A DNA stretch of 37,869 nucleotides, from positions 1-37,869 of the forward strand of contig CAMATN010000036.1 in the NCBI GenBank assembly GCA_945861155.1. Reading direction: 5' to 3'. The first letter of the stretch is position 1. The number at the start of each line of letters is the position of its first letter. Below the pieces are notes generated by a model that was not told where the DNA came from, did not search any database, and worked only from the letters and a program-made list of their open reading frames with translations. The position numbers and the translations under genes were made by a program. The DNA comes from Rhizobium sp. Q54. Its GTDB lineage: Bacteria > Pseudomonadota > Alphaproteobacteria > ATCC43930 > CGMCC-115725. This document shows positions 33,298-37,869 of this stretch, one piece after another.

Positions 33298-33829
33298 AGC
33301 GGTTGCAGGATTTGACGCCCCGGTTCCGCTGACCGCACGGCACGATCTGGAGGATTTCCACTCCGGCGAAGCCGTACTCGATGATTGGCTGCGCCAGCGA
33401 GCGCTCGCCAATATGGCAATGGCAGCGAGCAAGACATATGTCGCCTGCCCGACCGGCTCGCGCAATGTCATCGGGTTTTATGCCCTGAGCATGGGGCAGA
33501 TTCTCAATCAGGAAGCTACCGGCGCGATGCGCCGCAACATGCCCCGCCAGATCCCGGCGGTCATCCTCGGCCGTCTGGCAATAGACCGGGACTGGCAGGG
33601 CAAGGGGATCGGCGCCGCGCTATTGCACGATGCCGTGGAGCGCTCTCTTCGCGCCACGGCAGAGGTCTCGGCACGCCTCTTGGTGGTTCACGCGATCTCG
33701 CCCGCAGCCGAAGCCTTCTATCGGCACCACGGGTTCGCCCGCCTGCCGGTCGACACCCCGACCTTGGCCCTCGACCTGGTGAAGCTCGCGCGTACGTCGG
33801 AGCCGGGGGATGATTTTGCCAAGTCGTGA
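33290..33829 (+). CDS. tacT: GNAT-family acetyltransferase toxin (TacT type)
   Basis: A 179-residue GCN5-like N-acetyltransferase. Family toxins (TacT, AtaT, KacT) acetylate the amino group of aminoacyl-tRNAs and stop translation. The N-terminal part has HDLEDFHSGEAVLDDWLRQRA, the typical opening. The acetyl-CoA binding motif is LGRLAIDRDWQGKGIGAALL (R/Q-x-x-G-x-G/A). The late SPAAEAFYRHHGF supplies the conserved tyrosine. Start GTG 33290 overlaps the antitoxin stop (TGA 33295-33297), implying translational coupling that keeps toxin below antitoxin. Confidence 0.9.
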   Translation: MTEAVAGFDAPVPLTARHDLEDFHSGEAVLDDWLRQRALANMAMAASKTYVACPTGSRNVIGFYALSMGQILNQEATGAMRRNMPRQIPAVILGRLAIDRDWQGKGIGAALLHDAVERSLRATAEVSARLLVVHAISPAAEAFYRHHGFARLPVDTPTLALDLVKLARTSEPGDDFAKS

Positions 33830-33925
33830 TTTCAGCGCCGAATCGGCGGCCGCCTCGCCGTGACCGCCGAGGGCGACCTCGATCCGAACGCACTCTCGCC
33901 GCAGCGGGATCGAGTTTCACGATGC

Positions 33926-34018
33926 CGTAGGATGGGTAGAGCGCAGCGAAACCCATCAAAAAACGCGGAGCCGTGCCGAGCAACATGATGGGTTTCGCTT
34001 CGCTTTACCCATCCTACG
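33926..34018. repeat. 33-bp inverted repeat, GTAGGATGGGT type
   Basis: Arms at 33926-33958 (CGTAGGATGGGTAGAGCGCA...) and 33986-34018 (...CTTTACCCATCCTACG) pair at 31 of 33 positions around a 27-nt loop. This palindrome family is widespread in proteobacterial intergenic DNA. Here it lies between the convergent tacT and GIY-YIG genes and could end both transcripts. The rest of 33830-34026 shows nothing recognisable. Confidence 0.85.
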
Positions 34019-34026
34019 ATGCTGGC

Positions 34027-34875
34027 CTAATTCACATTCAGACCACTACTTCGGGTATGGAGCCGTGTTTTCCACATGTTTTCAATGTCTACAACTTCGC
34101 CCGAGGGTAGGTCGTGTTCAAGAATCTGTAGAATCGAAAACAGGAAGTCGCTTGAGTTGCGCTCACGAAGCTTTACGGCATCCCCGCCCGCCCTGTGTTG
34201 CAGCCATCGGCCGAAAATGTTCTGCTCTCCGGAAGCTGAGCCAACGTAATTCTTCCCATCGGTTTTATCTTGGATAAGGTAAATTCCCCGCCATTGACAT
34301 AATCTGTCAGCCCAGCTGCTTGGTAACGACCCAAGCTGTTCCCAATCGAGTACGAGTTCCCTCCAGGCCGGCATCGACGGCACGAGGATCGATTCAGGGT
34401 GTATCGCCTGAATTGGAAATATGCCATCTGCCCACCGGGCCCAATTCACGGGTGGCGGTGGCCATCTTACCGCCAGTTTGCCCTTCCATTCTTTGAGGGA
34501 GTCTAGTAATTGGAGATTGAACCATAGGCAATTTGCTCCCGGGTGATCAGGACCATACATCTCCTGATTTTCCGGCATTGCCCGAAATTCCTCGGCAGTC
34601 ATGGGGCGGGATCCCTGGACCTCGTAAACGCCCACGAAAAGGGCCAAGCCCGGCTCATGCCCGATGCAGGACACAAGACGCTTCGCGCGAACGAGCATTC
34701 CCGCCTGCTTTGGCAGCTGAGTGGCTTGGTAGGCATTAAACATGTTGTGCCGCTCCGCAGCCCACGATCGCAGTTTGTCACGTATCGGTTTCTCCGTCGG
34801 CGTATGGCGCATCACCAGCGTCCCCGGGAGTTCGATCCCCGCATCAATGAGGAAGTCCTTGAGTTGAATGGACAT
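34027..34875 (-). CDS. GIY-YIG endonuclease-domain protein with uncharacterised N-terminal domain
   Basis: 282 residues. The C-terminal ~90 residues form a GIY-YIG nuclease: GIY at 197-199, YVG at 210-212, R223 in GRWLQH, catalytic E265 in DIENMWKTRLHTRSSGLN and N280. All key positions are present, so it should be active. Residues 1-190 form a separate domain, with LALFVGVYEV, LAVRWPPPPVNWARW and PMPAWRELVLDWEQLGSLPSSW, that I cannot name. Base composition is near 50% GC, clearly below the flanks. The ATG at 34875 is 2 nt after the acyl-CoA dehydrogenase TAA, so it may be read from that transcript. It could be a defence or mobile-DNA nuclease, but no methylase or helicase accompanies it. Confidence 0.82.
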   Translation of the reverse strand: MSIQLKDFLIDAGIELPGTLVMRHTPTEKPIRDKLRSWAAERHNMFNAYQATQLPKQAGMLVRAKRLVSCIGHEPGLALFVGVYEVQGSRPMTAEEFRAMPENQEMYGPDHPGANCLWFNLQLLDSLKEWKGKLAVRWPPPPVNWARWADGIFPIQAIHPESILVPSMPAWRELVLDWEQLGSLPSSWADRLCQWRGIYLIQDKTDGKNYVGSASGEQNIFGRWLQHRAGGDAVKLRERNSSDFLFSILQILEHDLPSGEVVDIENMWKTRLHTRSSGLNVN

Positions 34876-34877
34876 GC

Positions 34878-36089
34878 TTAATACGATCGCGGCATCCTCA
34901 GCACGTGCTGGCCGATATAGGCGAGGATCAGGTTGGTCGAGATCGGCGCGGTCTGGTAGAGGCGGCATTCGCGCCATTTACGCTCGACGTCGTATTCGCG
35001 GGCATAGGCGAAGCCGCCAAGGGTCTGCATCGTTGCCTCGGCGGCGTGCCAGGTCGCCTCGGACGCGAGCAGCTTCGCCATGTTGGCGTCGGCGCCGCAT
35101 TCCTTGCCGGCGTCGAACAGCGCCGCGGCGCGGCGGCAGATCATCTCGGCCGCCTCCAATTCGGCATAGGCGCGCGCCAGCGGGAACTGGACCCCCTGGT
35201 TCTGCCCGATCGGCCGGTCGAACACGACCCGCTCGTTGGCGTAGTCGATGCCCTTTTTCAGGAGCCAGCGGCCGTCACCGATGCATTCCTGGGCGACCAG
35301 GATGCGCTCGGCGTTCATGCCGTCGAGGATGTAGCGAAAGCCCCTGCCTTCCTCGCCGATCAGATTTTCCGCCGGCACCTTCAGATTGTCGAAGAATACT
35401 TCGGTCGTGTTGTGGTTGATCATCGCCGCGATCGGCCGGATTTCGATCCCGTTGCCGAGGCTCTCGCGCAGGTCGACCAGGAATACCGAGAGCCCGTCGG
35501 TGCGGCGCTTGACCTCCTCGATCGGCGTCGTGCGCGCCAACAGCAGCATCAAATCGGAGTGCCGCGCGCGCGAGGTCCACACTTTCTGCCCGGTGACGAG
35601 GTAATGGTCGCCGTTGCCGGCGCGCACCGCGCGGGTCTTCAGCTTTGTCGTGTCGGAGCCGCTGGTCGGCTCGGTGACGCCGAACGCTTGCAGGCGTAGG
35701 TCGCCCGACGCGATTCCCGGCAGGTAGCGCTGTTTCTGCTCGGCGCTGCCGTGCCGCAACAGGGTCCCCATGATGTACATCTGGGCGTGGCCCTGGCTCG
35801 CGGTGCAGCCCGAGGCGTTGATCTCCTCGAGGATCACCGCGGCGGCGCGCAACGGCAGCCCGGAGCCGCCATATTCCTCGGGGATCAGCGAGGCGAGAAA
35901 CCCGCCTTTGGTCAATTCGTCGACGAACTCGGTCGGATAGGCCTGCGCGTCTTCGAGATTGCGCCAGTAGATTCCGGGATATTTCTCGCAGATCTTGCGC
36001 ACCGACTCGCGCAGCTCGGAATAGTCCTCGCCGAGCGCCAGCATGACCGGCTCGCCCGTTTGGTCGGCGCCATCGGCACCATAATCCAT
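34878..36089 (-). CDS. Acyl-CoA dehydrogenase
   Basis: A 403-residue FAD enzyme that introduces the alpha-beta double bond in acyl-CoA thioesters. The N-terminal helical domain has GFLASLIPEEYGGSGLPLRAAAVILEEI. The beta domain has AFGVTEPTSGSDTTKLKT and YLVTGQKVWTSRARHSDLMLLLART. The C-terminal helices include NAERILVAQECIGDGRWLL, DRPIGQNQGVQFPLA and TLGGFAYAREYDVERKWRECRLYQTAPISTNLILAYIGQHVLRMPRSY. The usual EGT catalytic segment is replaced by TAPIS, as in one acyl-CoA dehydrogenase subgroup, so the base should be checked structurally. ATG 36089 has GAGGAGAGGAG upstream. The substrate chain is unknown. Confidence 0.92.
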   Translation of the reverse strand: MDYGADGADQTGEPVMLALGEDYSELRESVRKICEKYPGIYWRNLEDAQAYPTEFVDELTKGGFLASLIPEEYGGSGLPLRAAAVILEEINASGCTASQGHAQMYIMGTLLRHGSAEQKQRYLPGIASGDLRLQAFGVTEPTSGSDTTKLKTRAVRAGNGDHYLVTGQKVWTSRARHSDLMLLLARTTPIEEVKRRTDGLSVFLVDLRESLGNGIEIRPIAAMINHNTTEVFFDNLKVPAENLIGEEGRGFRYILDGMNAERILVAQECIGDGRWLLKKGIDYANERVVFDRPIGQNQGVQFPLARAYAELEAAEMICRRAAALFDAGKECGADANMAKLLASEATWHAAEATMQTLGGFAYAREYDVERKWRECRLYQTAPISTNLILAYIGQHVLRMPRSY

Positions 36090-36286
36090 CGCCCGCTCCT
36101 CTCCTCAACCGCGCCGGCAAAGATAGTGCGGCGGCCGCGCGAGTCCTACCACGCAGAAACCGAGCCGGGGGAGGATTGGGAGCGGCCCCGTCCCGCCCCG
36201 GCGCGCTCCGTCATGGATTTGTGGATCGGACCGGAAATCCCTGGTTAGATCATCGCGGCCCGCGACACGCGAGAGGTGCGGCGGCA

Positions 36287-37789
36287 ATGGCGGATCTGGC
36301 GGCCGCGAGCGCGGGTATGGGTGCGGCGCCGGAACGCCGCTTTCGCCCGCTCGCCGCCCTGGTCGACGCATTTGCCGCCGAGGGGGAGCGCCGCATCCTG
36401 TGGCTCCCGGTGTTTTTCGGCGCCGGCATCGCGGTCTACTTCACGCTCCTCGTCGAACCGCCGCTATGGGTCGGCTGGGTCGCGACCGGCGCAGCAATCG
36501 CCATCGTCGCGGCGCTGTGGCGCTGGCCGGTGTGGCGCGGCGCCGGCATCGCGCTGGTCTTTGTCGGGGCCGGTTTCGCGGTGATGCAACTGTCGCGCTG
36601 GGAGCACGGCGCCCCAGTCCTGGAGCGGCGGCTCGGCTCGGTCGCGCTGACCGGCAGGGTCATTGACATCGATCAGCTCGACCGCGGCTGGCGCGTCGTG
36701 ATCGCGCCCGATCCGCTCCCCGGCATCGCCCCCGAGGCCCAGCCCCGCAAGCTGCGCGTGCGCATCCCCGAGACCAGCGACGCGCTGCAACCGGGCGACC
36801 GGGTCGGCATGCGGGCCAGGCTCTACCCGCCGCCGGCCCAGGTATTGCCGGGCGGGTGGGACCTGCAGCGCTCGCTCTATTTCGCCGGGATCGGCGGGGT
36901 CGGGTACAGCTTCGACCCGGCGCGCCGCATTACCACACAAGGTGACGAGCGGAGCGGCGGCTGGCGCGAATGGTTGCTGCGGTTGCGCAACGACATGACG
37001 CGGCGCATCACCGCCGCGCTGCCCGGCTCGACCGGCGGTGTCGCCGCGGCGTTGATCACCGGCAAGCGCGGCGCGATCGCCGACGAGGTGACGCAGGCTT
37101 TCCGCGATTCCGGCCTGGCGCATCTGCTGGCGATCTCCGGAATGAACCTCGCGCTGGTCGGCGGATTTGTGTTCCTGGCGGTGCGCGGCGGGCTGGCGCT
37201 GATCCCGTTTGTGGCATTGCGCTACCCGATCAAGAAGATCGCGGCGGTCTTCGCGATAATCGTGATGTTCTTTTATTTGATGATCTCGGGCGCCTCGATC
37301 CCGACCGAGCGCTCGTTCATCATGAACGGCATCGTGTTCGCGGCGATCCTGATCGACCGGCTGCGGCTGTCGATGCGGCTCTGCGCGCTGGCCGCGCTGG
37401 TCGTGCTGGCGATCGAGCCCGAGGGCCTCGTCGGGGTCAGCTTCCAGATGTCGTTCGGCGCGGTCATCGTGCTGATCGCGGCCTACGAGAAATGGGGCGC
37501 GGGGCTTGCCTACCTGTTCCACAGCGGTTCGTGGGCGCGCCAGGCGCTGGGCTATTGCGGGGCGGTCCTGGTGACGACCCTGATCGCGACGATCGGCACC
37601 GACCCGTTTGCGATCTACCATTTCCACCGCGTCGTGCTGTATTCGCCGCTCGCCAATATCATCGCGGTCCCGATCTCGGGCATCTGGATCATGCCGTGGG
37701 GGCTGGTCGCGTGCCTGTTGATGCGTGTTCCGGTCGAACGTGATCACGGATTCCGGTGGAAGATGATCACTCAATCCGGTGCAACGTGA
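36287..37789 (+). pseudogene. comEC: ComEC/Rec2 DNA-uptake channel, 3' end lost to a repeat insertion
   Basis: ComEC forms the inner-membrane channel for DNA uptake. This frame has the N-terminal membrane helices (WLPVFFGAGIAVYFTLL), the DUF4131/OB-like periplasmic region (VALTGRVIDIDQLDRGWRVVI; PGDRVGMRARLYPPPAQVLPGGWD), and the Competence domain with AALITGKRGAI, GLAHLLAISGMNLALVGG and SGASIPTERSFIMNGIV. Native sequence runs to about M479 (IWIMPWGLVACLLM). Then 21 codons are read from the 23-bp repeats (RVPVERDHGFRWK...) to a TGA at 37787-37789. A full ComEC needs several more helices and often a metallo-beta-lactamase domain, so this copy is probably inactive. Start ATG 36287 follows GAGAGGTG. 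Confidence 0.85.
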
Positions 37790-37842
37790 TCACGGATTCC
37801 GGTCGAACGTGATCACCCGATCCGGTGATCATGATCAACCCG
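37728..37842. repeat. Five tandem 23-bp repeats
   Basis: Units are exactly 23 nt: 37728-37750, 37751-37773, 37774-37796, 37797-37819 and 37820-37842. Unit 1 begins TTCCGGTCGAACGTGATCAC; all share TCCGGT near the start, and TGATCA recurs within units. The last unit is the most diverged. These are probable transposase-binding sites of the IS end. Confidence 0.9.
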
Positions 37843-37869
37843 GCGCGATGGTGTAGCGCTCCGCGGCGC
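37835..37869 (-). CDS. Possible 3' end of a transposase-associated gene (partial)
   Basis: On the minus strand a frame open from the window edge reads AAERYTIAPG and ends with TGA at 37837-37835, inside the fifth repeat. An IS21-type istB or istA could end this close to the terminal repeats. Ten residues are too few to assign a family. Confidence 0.25.
   Translation of the reverse strand, partial: AAERYTIAPG

Larger units (their letters stand above)
37726..37869. mobile_element. Probable IS21-family insertion sequence end (partial)
   Basis: From TGTTCCGG at 37726 the sequence stops encoding ComEC and becomes an array of TGATCAC-containing direct repeats. Multiple internal repeats at the termini, beginning TG, are characteristic of IS21-family elements. 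The element runs off the window edge. The remaining 27-nt tail has a minus-strand frame ending at 37835. Identity as IS21 rests on recall of this end structure, not on a transposase domain. Confidence 0.6.

Noticed and set aside
37728-37842. CRISPR array or replication-origin iterons
   Set aside because: Units are contiguous 23-mers with no spacers, so it is not CRISPR. There is no rep/dnaA gene or AT-rich unwinding region, and the array interrupts comEC with TG at its edge, which favours an IS terminus.

Overview
The window is about 37.9 kb of high-GC DNA, roughly two thirds G+C by eye. It reads as chromosome of an alphaproteobacterium. Reasons are the gltX-gltA and purC-purS-purQ orders, the protein styles, frequent GTG/TTG starts behind clear Shine-Dalgarno sequences, and the intergenic palindromes of the GTCATCCCGG...CCGGGATCC and GTAGGATGGGT...ACCCATCCTAC types. 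I saw no rRNA, tRNA or CRISPR. Both ends look like contig edges. The first ~310 bases are a lower-GC fragment of rpoC joined in mid-gene to a truncated hydantoinase gene. The last ~145 bases are a five-copy 23-bp repeat array, probably an IS21-family end, that cuts a comEC gene.

Layout. 1-1518: rpoC fragment abutting the C-terminal part of HyuA. 1571-3321: manC (GDP-mannose synthesis) flanked by palindromic repeats. 3355-10119 (minus): a seven-gene aromatic/oxidative catabolism cluster, read in the order TfdA/TauD-type dioxygenase, Rieske oxygenase, luciferase-like monooxygenase, two AhpD/CMD-fold proteins, DapA-like aldolase, gentisate 1,2-dioxygenase. 10339-17459 (plus): housekeeping genes DUF1993, gltX, gltA, NRDE protein, purC, purS, an intruding secreted protein, purQ. 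17483-19051 (minus): Tat-exported PhoD.

19196-23192 (plus) is a tight four-gene operon for decaprenyl-phosphoryl-D-arabinofuranose (DPA): a HAD-UbiA fusion, DprE1, DprE2 and an SMR-type transporter. It is followed by envelope/polysaccharide genes on both strands: a two-repeat periplasmic protein, a GT2 glycosyltransferase, a coiled-coil alpha/beta hydrolase, a Wzx-like flippase, a methyltransferase, an ATP-grasp ligase, a flavoprotein monooxygenase and an O-antigen ligase/polymerase. Together these suggest a cell-surface glycan carrying D-arabinofuranose plus unusual non-sugar decoration. No arabinosyltransferase is visible in the window.

32966-34875 is a lower-GC accessory island: a TacA/TacT-type toxin-antitoxin pair with a 9-bp operator and a probably leaderless antitoxin mRNA, a 33-bp inverted repeat, and a GIY-YIG nuclease starting 2 nt after the stop of an acyl-CoA dehydrogenase gene. 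The window ends in comEC, disrupted after codon 479.
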